Below, piece after piece: positions 1 to 8,098 of a stretch of 56,326 nucleotides of DNA (positions within the stretch are counted from its first letter, which is position 1; every line of letters begins with the position of its first letter). The DNA lies in contig JAMFSK010000136.1 of assembly GCA_026225235.1 (NCBI GenBank), forward strand, positions 1-56,326. The letters run 5' to 3'. Position numbers and translations under genes: made by a program. Source of the stretch: Burkholderiales bacterium. GTDB lineage: Bacteria > Pseudomonadota > Gammaproteobacteria > Burkholderiales > Burkholderiaceae. Under the pieces are notes generated by a model. That model saw nothing but the letters and a program-made list of their open reading frames with translations, did no database searches and was not told the DNA's origin.

Positions 1-11
1 CCGCAGCCCCG

Positions 12-308
12 ATGGACATCGACGCAATCCACAAAGCCCTGGCTAACCCCGTCCGCCGAGACATCCTCGGCTGGCTGAAGGAGCCCGGGCAAAGCTTCCC
101 TGCCCAGGCACACACGCTGGCGAACGGCGTCTGCGCAGGCCAAATCGACCTGCGCAGCGGCTTGTCGCAGTCGACGGTGTCCGCCCACCTCGCCACGCTG
201 CAGCGAGCGGGTCTGGTGAGCTCTACACGCGTTGGCCAGTGGATTTACTACCGGCGCAACGAAGACGTGATTCAAGCCTTCCTCGCTCACATAAACACGG
301 GTCTCTAG
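12..308 (+). CDS. ArsR/SmtB-family winged-helix transcriptional regulator
   Basis: A 98-residue protein with the compact winged-helix layout of ArsR regulators: an N-terminal helix with the typical ALANPVRRDIL stretch (residues 9-19), a recognition helix around SQSTVSAHLATLQRAGLV (53-70) and a wing ending in WIYYRRNE. No metal-binding CxC pair is seen in the recognition region; the single Cys is in the insert near residue 41, so this is more likely a ligand or redox-responsive member than an arsenic sensor. It lies 101 bp upstream of an Old Yellow Enzyme gene on the same strand, an arrangement common for a local repressor of such reductases (inference). Only 11 bases precede the ATG, so the ribosome site cannot be judged. 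Confidence 0.85.
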   Translation: MDIDAIHKALANPVRRDILGWLKEPGQSFPAQAHTLANGVCAGQIDLRSGLSQSTVSAHLATLQRAGLVSSTRVGQWIYYRRNEDVIQAFLAHINTGL

Positions 309-409
309 CAAGCCGCATCGCTAAACGAGCGCCCGAATCCGAGACAACGTGCCGCCCTCCGGCCCCAAGCCGAAGCGGAACCGACTGACTTTTTTGACGG
401 AACCTTCAA

Positions 410-1468
410 ATGGCAACTCTTTTCGACCCGATCCAGGTTGGCGACCTCACGCTGAAAAACCGCGTCTTCATGGCACCGCTCACGCGTGCACGTGCCGGCG
501 AAGCGCGCCTGCCGAACGCCCTGATGGCGAAGTATTACGCCGAACGTGCGACGGCTGGCCTGATCCTCAGCGAAGCCACCTCGGTTACGCCGCAAGGTGT
601 GGGTTACGCCGACACGCCGGGCATCTGGTCCGCCGAACAAGTGCAAGGCTGGAAGCTGGTGACGCAAGCGGTACACGATGCCGGCGGCAAGATTTTCATG
701 CAGCTCTGGCACGTCGGCCGCGTCTCGGATCCGATCTTCCTCGACGGCAACCTCCCGGTCGCACCGAGTGCAGTCGCTGCAAAAGGCAATGTGAGTCTGC
801 TGCGCCCGGAAAAGGCATTTGTCACGCCGCGTGCGCTCGACATCAGTGAGCTGCCAGATATCGTCGCGGCCTACAAGAAGGGCGCAGAAAATGCGAAGGC
901 AGCGGGCTTCGATGGCGTCGAGATCCATGGCGCCAACGGCTACCTGCTCGATCAGTTCTTGCAAGACAGTACCAATCAGCGCACGGACGCATACGGCGGC
1001 CCGATCGAGAATCGCGCACGGCTGATGCTCGAAGTGACGGACGCCTGCATTGAAGTCTGGGGCGCAGACCGCGTGGCCATGCACCTCGCACCGCGCCGTG
1101 ACTCGCATTCGATGGGCGATTCGACGCCGCTCGAAACGTTCGGTTACGTCGCCAAGGAACTCGGCAAACGCAAGATCGCGTTTATCTGCGCACGTGAAGC
1201 CGTCGGCGAAGACAGCCTCGGACCGCAGCTCAAAAAGCTGTTCGGTGGTGTGTATGTGGCGAACGAACAGTTGACGAAGACGACGGCGCAACAAGTGCTC
1301 GATCGCGGCGATGCCGATGCCGTGGCGTTCGGCAAGCTGTTTATCGCAAACCCGGATCTGCCGCTGCGCCTCGAACGCGATGCGCCGCTCAACCAACCGG
1401 TACCGGCCACCTTCTATGCGAAGGACGCTGTCGGCTATACGGACTACCCGGCCTTGCAGACCGCCTAA
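410..1468 (+). CDS. nemA: Old Yellow Enzyme family FMN-dependent alkene reductase (NemA-like)
   Basis: A 352-residue TIM-barrel flavoprotein of normal OYE length. Visible family motifs are LTRARA (25-30), MQLWHVGR (97-104), the substrate-binding His/Asn pair in HGANGYLLDQF (H173, N176) and the proton-donor Tyr in RTDAYGG (Y195). Such enzymes use NADPH to reduce activated C=C bonds such as enones, maleimides, N-ethylmaleimide or nitro esters in the cytoplasm. The gene follows an ArsR-type regulator on the same strand, which suggests control by an electrophile-sensing repressor (inference). GGAAC lies 10 bases before the ATG as a modest ribosome site. The gene symbol reflects the closest general type; the exact substrate cannot be read from sequence. 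Confidence 0.9.
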   Translation: MATLFDPIQVGDLTLKNRVFMAPLTRARAGEARLPNALMAKYYAERATAGLILSEATSVTPQGVGYADTPGIWSAEQVQGWKLVTQAVHDAGGKIFMQLWHVGRVSDPIFLDGNLPVAPSAVAAKGNVSLLRPEKAFVTPRALDISELPDIVAAYKKGAENAKAAGFDGVEIHGANGYLLDQFLQDSTNQRTDAYGGPIENRARLMLEVTDACIEVWGADRVAMHLAPRRDSHSMGDSTPLETFGYVAKELGKRKIAFICAREAVGEDSLGPQLKKLFGGVYVANEQLTKTTAQQVLDRGDADAVAFGKLFIANPDLPLRLERDAPLNQPVPATFYAKDAVGYTDYPALQTA

Positions 1469-1480
1469 GTCTGAAATGAA

Positions 1481-1518
1481 ATACGCCCGGACTCGCCAAT
1501 TGGCAAGCCCGGGCGTAT
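1481..1518. terminator. Long dyad between convergent genes, possible bidirectional terminator
   Basis: ATACGCCCGG (1481-1490) is exactly complementary to CCGGGCGTAT (1509-1518); the intervening 18 bases contain the palindrome CCAATTGG, so nearly the whole 38-bp element folds. It begins 12 bp after the stop codon of the OYE gene and lies 100 bp beyond the stop of the convergent histone-like gene. There is no U-run on either side, so it is not a textbook intrinsic terminator; an operator or mRNA-protecting hairpin is the alternative. Confidence 0.5.
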
Positions 1519-1620
1519 CTCCTGCGCAAGCATCAACTGCTTTTGCGCGGACCAGCGACAGCAGCACGACGAACCCCGTCGTCGCCTACATTCGGCTTGG
1601 CTCTCTACAACCTGACTCGC

Positions 1621-2301
1621 TCAGTCGTTGGCCGGACGTCCGGTCTTCACGGCTTCAAGATCGGCGACCGCAGCCACCAGTCGCTTCGCCGGTGCGGCTT
1701 CAAGTAGCGCGAGGCCGGCACGTAGCAGTTCACTCTTCTTGACATGCACACCCGCTTCCAGGCACTTCTGCTTGAGCGCGGCGATCTTCGCGTAATCCGA
1801 TTTCGGCATCGTGAAGCTGTCTCGCACAACCTTTTCTTTCTTGTCGCGCTTCGGCTTCTCGCTCGCCGTGACATCGCCTTTCGGTACGTCGGTCGATGCG
1901 CTCGCGTCGGCTTCGGGCTTCGATACGGGAGCTTTCTTGACGCTCGCTTTCTTGGTTGTGGGCGTCTTGGCTGCTGCCTTGGTCGCTGCCGTTTTGCCAT
2001 TGGCGGCTGGCTTGGACGAGGGCTTCGTGCCGCCTGCGGATGCACGGGGCTTCTTCGCTGCGGTCGGCTTCACGGCTGCGGACTCGGCGGCCGCCACATG
2101 CGTTTCGGCACTCGCTTTCGTGGCCGCGGCGCGCGCGCGCTTGGCCGATCCGGATGTAGACGTTGCCGCGCCGCTGTCCGCCGAGGCGACGGAGTCGGTT
2201 GATGCGGCAGCTTCAGCGGACACGGGGGACGTCTCGGCAGCCTCGCCCTTAGGGAAATGAAAGGCTTTCCGGGTCGGCGCCTTGAGGTTCGATTCGCTCA
2301 A
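1621..2301 (-). CDS. Ala/Lys/Ser-rich histone-like protein with a C-terminal ribbon-helix-helix-like domain
   Basis: A 226-residue protein in two parts. Residues about 1-150 are a low-complexity tail rich in Ala, Lys, Ser, Thr and Pro with repeated KKA/TKA runs, reminiscent of eukaryotic H1-like bacterial proteins. The last 75 residues are ordered and contain DSFTMPKSDYAKIAALKQ and KKSELLRAGLALLEA, which resembles a strand-helix-helix DNA-binding fold. I place the start at the TTG at 2299-2301 because AAGGAG lies six bases upstream; a longer form would start inside that ribosome site. The role is likely nucleoid-associated or regulatory DNA binding. A near-perfect dyad sits directly upstream (2317-2345), consistent with autoregulation. 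Confidence 0.75.
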   Translation of the reverse strand: MSESNLKAPTRKAFHFPKGEAAETSPVSAEAAASTDSVASADSGAATSTSGSAKRARAAATKASAETHVAAAESAAVKPTAAKKPRASAGGTKPSSKPAANGKTAATKAAAKTPTTKKASVKKAPVSKPEADASASTDVPKGDVTASEKPKRDKKEKVVRDSFTMPKSDYAKIAALKQKCLEAGVHVKKSELLRAGLALLEAAPAKRLVAAVADLEAVKTGRPAND

Positions 2302-2316
2302 TATGGTCTCCTTCAA

Positions 2317-2345
2317 TTAACGGTATAAACAGTATATACCGTTAA
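2317..2345. promoter_or_regulatory. 11-bp perfect inverted repeat upstream of the histone-like gene
   Basis: TTAACGGTATA (2317-2327) and TATACCGTTAA (2335-2345) are exact inverted repeats separated by seven bases. The element is 16 bp upstream of the chosen TTG start of the leftward histone-like gene, where a promoter would lie, and about 180 bp upstream of the rightward membrane-protein gene. Its size and symmetry fit an operator bound by a dimeric or tetrameric regulator. It cannot be a terminator, as no U-run follows in either direction that would suit a nearby gene end. Confidence 0.65.
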
Positions 2346-2525
2346 AAAACGAACCGGTGATATGTTCGAACTGATGGCTACCACCCGCCTCCCCCGTTTC
2401 GCGCCCGTTCCCGATCCTTTCGCGACACGCGGCGCCGTTTCGTCGCAAAGCGCTGCCTCCGTGAGGCGGATGCGTCGAAGATTCGCTCTATCGACCAACC
2501 CGGTCGACTCTCCACGGAGCGCCCT

Positions 2526-3041
2526 ATGTCCTTCGCCATCGTTCAACACGTTCCTCATTGGGTCTGGTTTCTTCTCGCAGGTCTGATCGTGCTCGGCGTC
2601 AAACAGACACTGCCGCAGCGCCGTTCGATCCGAAATGCCACGGTGTTGCCGGTGGCGATGTGCGTGCTATCGTTCTACGGCGTAATCTCAGTGTTTGCGC
2701 AGCCTGTGGCCCTGGCGGCCTGGGCGGTCGGCATGATCGCGACGGTCGTGCTCTCGCAAATGGTCGGCAGCTCACGCGGTATCCGCTGGTCATCGGCTGA
2801 TCGCAGCCTGCTCGTGCCGGGTAGCTGGGTACCCCTGGTCTTGATCCTTGGGCTGTTCGTCACGAAATTCGGCGTCAACATGGAGCTTGCGATGCACTCA
2901 GACCTCGCCTTCGATGCTGACTTTGCGACGTTCGTAGGCCTTGCCTATGGTGCGTTCAGCGGCGCCTTCCTCGGACGCGGCCTGACCATGTGGAAAGTCA
3001 TCCGGCAAGCGTTGCAAAGCAGCGAAGCCACTGCAAACTAA
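2526..3041 (+). CDS. Small polytopic inner-membrane protein (DUF6622-like)
   Basis: A 171-residue hydrophobic protein with about five predicted membrane segments: residues 10-27, 39-57, 61-79, 97-115 and 132-150. No catalytic motif is visible. It resembles the DUF6622 group of proteobacterial membrane proteins, based on the N-terminal HVPHWVWFLLAGLIVLG pattern and size. The gene ends 34 bp before a LytS-type sensor kinase gene and is probably co-transcribed with the two-component pair, so it may be a regulated or accessory membrane component of that system (inference). Function is unknown. Confidence 0.75.
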   Translation: MSFAIVQHVPHWVWFLLAGLIVLGVKQTLPQRRSIRNATVLPVAMCVLSFYGVISVFAQPVALAAWAVGMIATVVLSQMVGSSRGIRWSSADRSLLVPGSWVPLVLILGLFVTKFGVNMELAMHSDLAFDADFATFVGLAYGAFSGAFLGRGLTMWKVIRQALQSSEATAN

Positions 3042-3075
3042 TGTCCGTTCACCTTTCCGCTCACACTCCAATCGT

Positions 3076-4197
3076 ATGAACTCAGGTTCCGTGAGCTCGA
3101 TCTGGCCCGCCGCGCGCAATTTGATCTGGCGCGAAGTGAGGATCAATGTGCTGGTTTCGGTGGGCAGCGCGTTGTTCTTCAGTACGGCTTTCGCCGAGCC
3201 CTTCGTTACCAACCTGATCTACTCGTTCTGCGTCTCCATCGTGATCCAGACTCTGATCGAGGGAGGCCGGTATGGGATGGCTTATGGACTGCGCAAGCGG
3301 CAGCCTCAAAGCTTCGGCGCAGAGCGGATATGGCCCGGCTGGGGTTTGATGGGGCCGTGGGTGATTGCTTCTGCTTTAGGCGGATATGTGGCGGGCGAAG
3401 CGCTCGGCAACCTGATCACCGGCACGGACCGCAAGGGCCTTACAGCGCTCCTTCATCACCCGCGCACGCTCATGCTGGTACTGGCAGGTACGCTTGTGAT
3501 TGCCTTGGGTATTACGTTCTTCTTTCAGGCTCGCGGCGAAATGGCCAACATCGAGGCACGCGCTCAGGCGGCCATGCGCGCCGCTACCGAAAACCGGCTC
3601 AAGTTGCTCGAGTCGCAACTCGAACCGCATATGCTGTTCAATACACTCGCCAACTTGAGGGTGCTGATCACCCTTGATCCGTTGCGCGCGCAAGGCATGC
3701 TCGATCGTCTGATCGGTTTCCTGCGGGCGACGCTCGAGGCCTCTCGCGCGGAGGCCGGCTCGCACACCCACGGCGAGGAATTCGCCCGCCTTGCTGATTA
3801 CCTGGAGTTGATGGAGGTTCGCATGGGCGCTCGTTTGCATGCGCAGCTCGATATGCCGGCGGACCTCGCCGGGCTGCCCGTGCCGCCGCTGTTGCTTCAG
3901 CCCTTGGTCGAAAACGCGATCAAGCATGGGCTCGAACCCAAGATCGAAGGGGGTAGGATCCACGTCGCCGCACGACGCGACGGCGCATGGCTCATGCTCA
4001 GCGTGCGGGACACGGGTGTGGGACTGCAAACGCCGGTTGGCGCGGCCGCGTCGCCAAACGACAGCACGCAATTCGGTATGCAACAGATTCGCGAGCGACT
4101 CAGCACGCTCTACGGTAAGGCCGCGACGATCGAACTCGCGGCCGCCGACGATCAGGAAGGCGGTATGCGCGCTGTCGTTCGTCTGCCGATTTCCTGA
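3076..4197 (+). CDS. LytS/YehU-type sensor histidine kinase
   Basis: A 373-residue membrane kinase. About four hydrophobic segments occupy residues 22-60, 92-112 and 130-150, followed by a short coiled linker and a His_kinase domain with the phosphoacceptor in QLEPHMLFNTLANL (H185). The ATP-binding part shows the N box PLVENAIKHG (276-285) and the G1 box DTGVGL (312-317). This architecture is typical of LytS/AlgZ-like kinases that partner LytTR regulators. The start codon is followed by a weak ribosome site only. The partner response regulator starts 42 bp downstream on the same strand. The stimulus is unknown. Confidence 0.92.
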   Translation: MNSGSVSSIWPAARNLIWREVRINVLVSVGSALFFSTAFAEPFVTNLIYSFCVSIVIQTLIEGGRYGMAYGLRKRQPQSFGAERIWPGWGLMGPWVIASALGGYVAGEALGNLITGTDRKGLTALLHHPRTLMLVLAGTLVIALGITFFFQARGEMANIEARAQAAMRAATENRLKLLESQLEPHMLFNTLANLRVLITLDPLRAQGMLDRLIGFLRATLEASRAEAGSHTHGEEFARLADYLELMEVRMGARLHAQLDMPADLAGLPVPPLLLQPLVENAIKHGLEPKIEGGRIHVAARRDGAWLMLSVRDTGVGLQTPVGAAASPNDSTQFGMQQIRERLSTLYGKAATIELAAADDQEGGMRAVVRLPIS

Positions 4198-4239
4198 CTG
4201 ACATGCCCCTTCTTGCACGCACTTATTTGATGTCCCTCG

Positions 4240-5085
4240 ATGAAAGCCACTGCCCTCATTGCTGAAGACGAGCCTTTGCTTGCAGCCAACCTTCAGGCCG
4301 AGCTGGTTCACCTGTGGCCTGATCTGCACATCGTTGCCAATGTTGGCAATGGGCAGGCAGCAGTGGACCAGGCGCTCGCGCTGCAACCCGACCTGATGTT
4401 TCTCGATATCCGGATGCCCGGCATGACGGGTCTCGAAGCGGCGCAGGCGCTCGCTGAAGACTGGCTTGAGGGCGGTGAGCCGTTTCCCCTGCTCGTGTTC
4501 GTCACGGCCTACGATCAATACGCGCTCAACGCCTTTGAGCAAGCGGCACTCGACTATGTGCTAAAGCCGGTTCAAACCGAGCGGCTTGCAAAGACGTGCG
4601 AGCGGCTCCAGGCTGCCTTGCTCAAGCGCGCTCAGCCGCAACCGGCCGGTGAACCTGCATGGGGCAATGTGATCGATCAGTTGCGCGGGCTGCTTGGAAC
4701 GAGTGCGCTCGACGCGTCGCCAGCATCGGCTAAGGCCCCCTCGTCCGCTCCTTCAGCAGGGCCGTTGCGGATGATTCAGGCCGGTGCGGGCAACACGATC
4801 ACCATGGTGCCGATCGAGGATGTACTGTACTTCGAAGCGGCGGACAAGTACGTGCGCGTTGTCACCGTCGATCGCGAGCACCTGATCCGTCTTTCATTGC
4901 GAGAGCTCCAACTGCAACTCGATGCGCATCGCTTCTGGCAGATTCATCGGGGCACGATCGTGCGCAGCGATGCGATCGCCAGTGCGCAGCGCGACGAAGC
5001 CGGCAAGCTGACACTCACCTTGCGGGGCCATCCGGACACGCTGCGCGTGAGTCGGCTCTATACCGACCTCTTCAAGGGAATGTAA
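4240..5085 (+). CDS. LytTR-family response regulator
   Basis: A 281-residue response regulator. The receiver domain (1-120) has the acidic pocket E9-D10, phosphoacceptor D56 in MFLDIRMPGMTG, the switch Thr in VFVTAYD and the conserved Lys in YVLKPV. A Pro/Ala/Ser-rich linker (about 130-175) leads into a LytTR DNA-binding domain (about 178-281), recognisable from VLYFEAADKYV and FWQIHRGTIV. It forms a pair with the LytS-type kinase immediately upstream. LytTR proteins bind direct repeats in promoters; the target genes are not evident here, though the adjacent membrane protein is a candidate. Confidence 0.93.
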   Translation: MKATALIAEDEPLLAANLQAELVHLWPDLHIVANVGNGQAAVDQALALQPDLMFLDIRMPGMTGLEAAQALAEDWLEGGEPFPLLVFVTAYDQYALNAFEQAALDYVLKPVQTERLAKTCERLQAALLKRAQPQPAGEPAWGNVIDQLRGLLGTSALDASPASAKAPSSAPSAGPLRMIQAGAGNTITMVPIEDVLYFEAADKYVRVVTVDREHLIRLSLRELQLQLDAHRFWQIHRGTIVRSDAIASAQRDEAGKLTLTLRGHPDTLRVSRLYTDLFKGM

Positions 5086-5113
5086 AAGCCAAAGGGCCCT
5101 GGGGCGCCACGGG

Positions 5114-5776
5114 CTATTTAGCGGGGACACCCTGCATCCGGTCGACCACGGCGTCTGAGATCTGCTGCGCTGCGTTCTTGATCATGGTCTTTTCATCCCT
5201 GCCATCGAGTACGAATTTGGCGGCCACGACGTAGGGGTTCAGCTTGATGATCGCACCGGGCATGGGCTTGCTCTCGCTTTTATCGACGTTCTCATAAAGC
5301 GGTGCCTGTCCGGGTTTGGACAAATCGTCAAACGCGACGGCCACCTGCAGGTCGCTCTGCCCCGCGCCAAAACCCACGATCGCACGTTGCAGCCGGTTGC
5401 CATCGTCAACGCTCAGAAACACACCGCGCACCCGCCAGCCCGTCTCAGGCAGCTCGCCTCCTGGTGCAAGACGTTGCGCCGCAACGCCCGCCTTGATCAG
5501 GTCCGCTGTCAGCGTGTCTGCCATCGAGGAGACAATATCCTTCGCATGGGCCTGCGGATCCTGCTTCGAGCGCAGTGGCCCGCGCGGCAGCAGACGTCTG
5601 ACCTGCTGGATCTTGCCGCTATCCGGCTTGACATCAGCGACGTCAAGGTCAAAGTCAAACACATAGACGACTGGCGCCGTGCCGGGGACCGAAGCGGCAT
5701 CTGTCGCGACGGCGCCGGCTGCCATCACGCTGAGCCATACAGCCGTGCAGGCGACCTGAAACCCCTTTAGCCTCAT
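5114..5776 (-). CDS. Exported DUF4410-like protein
   Basis: A 220-residue protein with an N-terminal signal peptide (hydrophobic core FQVACTAVWLSVMAAGAVA, likely cleaved near residue 25). The start is set at the ATG at 5776 because GGAGG lies five bases upstream; an upstream in-frame ATG lacks such a site. The mature part contains VYVFDFDLDVADV, a conserved central segment with SMADTLTADLIKAGV and a C-terminal AQQISDAVVDRMQ helix, a pattern I associate with DUF4410 periplasmic proteins that resemble GldH/CsgG-like lipoprotein folds. Function is unknown. It is convergent with the response-regulator gene, with 28 bp between stops. Confidence 0.7.
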   Translation of the reverse strand: MRLKGFQVACTAVWLSVMAAGAVATDAASVPGTAPVVYVFDFDLDVADVKPDSGKIQQVRRLLPRGPLRSKQDPQAHAKDIVSSMADTLTADLIKAGVAAQRLAPGGELPETGWRVRGVFLSVDDGNRLQRAIVGFGAGQSDLQVAVAFDDLSKPGQAPLYENVDKSESKPMPGAIIKLNPYVVAAKFVLDGRDEKTMIKNAAQQISDAVVDRMQGVPAK

Positions 5777-5936
5777 GGCAACCTCCGCAATTCGGATTCG
5801 GTGCGCCATCCTACTCTAGTGCCGCGACGGATCCCGCCAGGCGGGAGCAAGCACCCCCGCGCCGAAACCGTCATACTTTCTCCTTCACCACGGCGGCTTG
5901 ATCGCGTCGTTGCGGCAACCTCTTCTTCCTGGCCCC

Positions 5937-7427
5937 ATGTCTGCAAACCCCAACTCCGCTCGCCCACTCGTCATCGCTTCGGTCATGGCCGCGATGGCCA
6001 TGGTCGCCATCGAGGCGACGATCGTCTCGACAGCGATGCCCCAGATCGTGACGCAACTTGGCGGTCTGCACCTCTACAGTTGGGTGTTCTCGTCGTTCCT
6101 GCTCACCCAGACCGCCATGACGGTCGTGTTCGGCAAGCTCGCCGATCTCTATGGCCGCAAACCTGTTGTACTGATCGGTATCGCCATTTTCCTGCTGGGG
6201 TCGGTGCTCGCGGGCTTTGCGTGGTCGATGCCAGCGATGATTGTGTTCCGCCTGATCCAGGGCGTCGGCGCCGGCGCGATCCAGCCGGTCACGATGACGA
6301 TCGTCGCCGATCTCTACCCGGCCCACGAACGCGGCAAGATCCAGGGCTATCTCGCAAGTGTCTGGGCGATCTCTGCGGTGATTGGGCCAGTGGTCGGCGG
6401 CTTCATCATCCGTGATTTGTCGTGGGCGTGGATTTTCTGGATGAATATCCCGATCGGCCTGGCGGCCGCAGCCGGTTTCATTGCATTCCTCCACGAGAAG
6501 CCACGCCACGCGCGCCCGTCGCTCGACATCGCGGGTGCGGGCCTGTTCACCGTGGCAATCGCCGCGCTCATGATGGCGCTGACTGACTTCGGCACGGCCG
6601 ACAACGGGCGCGCCTTGATCGGCCTTGGTGTGTTCTGTCTATGCGCGGTGTTGTTTGCCGTGCAGGAACGGCGCGCCAGCGATCCGATGATTTCGTTTTC
6701 GATCTGGAGCCACCGCCCGATCGCCGCCGCGAATATCGCCACGGTGCTCGCCGGTATGGCAATGATGGGGCTGACCACTTTCCTGCCCATGTATGTGCAG
6801 GGTGTGCTGCAGCGCACGCCGGTCGTCGCGGGCTTTGCGCTCACGACGATGATGGTGGGCTGGCCGGCCGGTGCGACACTTGCGGCAAAATCGTTCCATC
6901 GGTTCGGGTTGCGCCAGATTCTGGTCGTCGGGGCGATGCTGGTTCCGGTCGGTGCGATCCTGTTCGTGCTGCTCACGCCCGAGAGCTCGCCTGTGATGGC
7001 CTCGATCGGCTCGCTCGTCATGGGCTTCGGTATGGGGCTGTCGAGCGTGAGTTCGCTCGTGCTGATCCAGGAGATCGTCGATCCGCTGCATCGTGGCAGT
7101 GCGACCGCATCGAACTTGTTCTCGCGTAACCTCGGCAGCACGCTTGGCGCGACTCTGTTCGGCGCAGTGCTCAACTTTGGGCTGACGCACGCGAAGGGCA
7201 CGGGCGCTGTGACGTCCGACCAGTTGCGCCAGGTGCTCCAGACGCAACCGGCTCAGTTGGGCACCGGGATTGGCGTTGGCGGTGAAACGGCAGTCCGGCT
7301 CGTGTTGCAGCAGTCGCTGCACATGACCTTCGTGGCAATGCTTGTCATCTCACTCGGGATCGTCGTGTCCTCGCTGATCGTGCCGACGATCACGATCGGA
7401 CGCATGCGGCAGGCATCGGCAAGCTGA
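5937..7427 (+). CDS. DHA2-family (14-TM) MFS drug efflux transporter
   Basis: A 496-residue polytopic protein with about 14 membrane segments. The DHA2 signatures are visible: IVSTAMPQIVTQLGG in TM1, GKLADLYGRKPV in loop 2-3, GVGAGAIQPVTMTIVADLYP in TM4 and the motif C region SAVIGPVVGGFI. Members export drugs, dyes or bile-salt-like compounds using the proton gradient. I prefer the ATG at 5937 over an in-frame TTG at 5898 because homologous proteins start a few residues before TM1; neither has a strong ribosome site. It stands alone, with no membrane-fusion partner next to it, so it may act by itself in the inner membrane. Confidence 0.88.
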   Translation: MSANPNSARPLVIASVMAAMAMVAIEATIVSTAMPQIVTQLGGLHLYSWVFSSFLLTQTAMTVVFGKLADLYGRKPVVLIGIAIFLLGSVLAGFAWSMPAMIVFRLIQGVGAGAIQPVTMTIVADLYPAHERGKIQGYLASVWAISAVIGPVVGGFIIRDLSWAWIFWMNIPIGLAAAAGFIAFLHEKPRHARPSLDIAGAGLFTVAIAALMMALTDFGTADNGRALIGLGVFCLCAVLFAVQERRASDPMISFSIWSHRPIAAANIATVLAGMAMMGLTTFLPMYVQGVLQRTPVVAGFALTTMMVGWPAGATLAAKSFHRFGLRQILVVGAMLVPVGAILFVLLTPESSPVMASIGSLVMGFGMGLSSVSSLVLIQEIVDPLHRGSATASNLFSRNLGSTLGATLFGAVLNFGLTHAKGTGAVTSDQLRQVLQTQPAQLGTGIGVGGETAVRLVLQQSLHMTFVAMLVISLGIVVSSLIVPTITIGRMRQASAS

Positions 7428-7436
7428 AGGTTTTAT

Positions 7437-7455
7437 CGCCCGGTGGGGCCGGGCG
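7437..7455. terminator. GC-rich hairpin between convergent genes
   Basis: CGCCCGG (7437-7443) pairs exactly with CCGGGCG (7449-7455) around a TGGGG loop. It starts 9 bp after the MFS stop codon and lies before the stop of the leftward GNAT gene. A U-run is lacking, so its terminator strength is uncertain. Just beyond it an 11-bp sequence, TAGTCCGCTTT, is duplicated in tandem (7480-7490 and 7491-7501) across the stop codon of the acetyltransferase gene. Confidence 0.5.
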
Positions 7456-7489
7456 AGTGCAGCTTGTGCACCGTTGGTCTAGTCCGCTT

Positions 7490-8026
7490 TTAGTCCGCTT
7501 TCAGACGTGCGTACATCTTGAAGTTGCCAGGCGCGCCGCGCACTGAACGATAGTCCCGCAAAAGCCCCTCAAAGCTAAAGCTGCAGCGTCGCAATACTGC
7601 CTCGGAGCGCGAGTTGGTTTCGAGCACGGTCCCCTGCACTCGGTTAAAGCCGTAGTGCTCGAACGCCCAGCTTGTCACCACATCGCATATCGTCGTTGCC
7701 ATGCCACGACCCCAGTAGCTGGGCGAAAGGTCATAAGCGATTTCGGCGCTTCGATTCACATCCGATACGGTATGAAAACCGATCGTCCCGGCGAGGACCT
7801 GGCGCTTCTCATCGATAAGCGCCATGCGGCGGGCGGAGTTCACCGCAGTAGATTCGAAAAAATCGAACAAGGGCAGCAAGTCGTTCTGCGAACTCAGGTT
7901 CCAACTGGTGTGTTGGAAGACTTCCGGCAATGCCAGGTAGGCATACCAGGGTTCGAGGTCCTCCCGACTGATAGGGCGGAGGATAAAGCCGGGGCAGCCG
8001 GAATCGGGGGGTGAATCAATTCTCAT
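7490..8026 (-). CDS. GNAT-family N-acetyltransferase (RimJ/RimL-like)
   Basis: A 178-residue GNAT protein. The N-terminal strand pattern GFILRPISREDLEPWYAYL and the acetyl-CoA-binding loop YDLSPSYWGRGMAT (motif A, about 98-111) are clear, followed by the motif B region NRVQGTVLETNSRSEAVLRR typical of the RimJ/RimL and spermidine-acetyltransferase-like branch. It probably acetylates a small molecule or a protein N-terminus in the cytoplasm; the substrate cannot be deduced. The stop codon lies in a small tandem duplication. No strong ribosome site precedes the ATG. Confidence 0.85.
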   Translation of the reverse strand: MRIDSPPDSGCPGFILRPISREDLEPWYAYLALPEVFQHTSWNLSSQNDLLPLFDFFESTAVNSARRMALIDEKRQVLAGTIGFHTVSDVNRSAEIAYDLSPSYWGRGMATTICDVVTSWAFEHYGFNRVQGTVLETNSRSEAVLRRCSFSFEGLLRDYRSVRGAPGNFKMYARLKAD

Positions 8027-8098
8027 GGGAATGCGGGGGGTTTCGCGGAAAGTTGGAACGGGGTTAAACAGGTGAAAGACGAGTGCTCACTACGTCGC

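Noticed and set aside
305..1567. Long leftward ORF (420 codons) antisense to the OYE gene
   Set aside because: It mirrors the conserved OYE gene in the opposite frame, is rich in Arg, and has no family resemblance; a typical product of high-GC codon bias.
2317..2345. LexA box in the dyad ahead of the histone-like gene
   Set aside because: CTGT-N8-ACAG is not present; the symmetry is TTAACGGTATA with a 7-bp spacer, unlike a LexA site.
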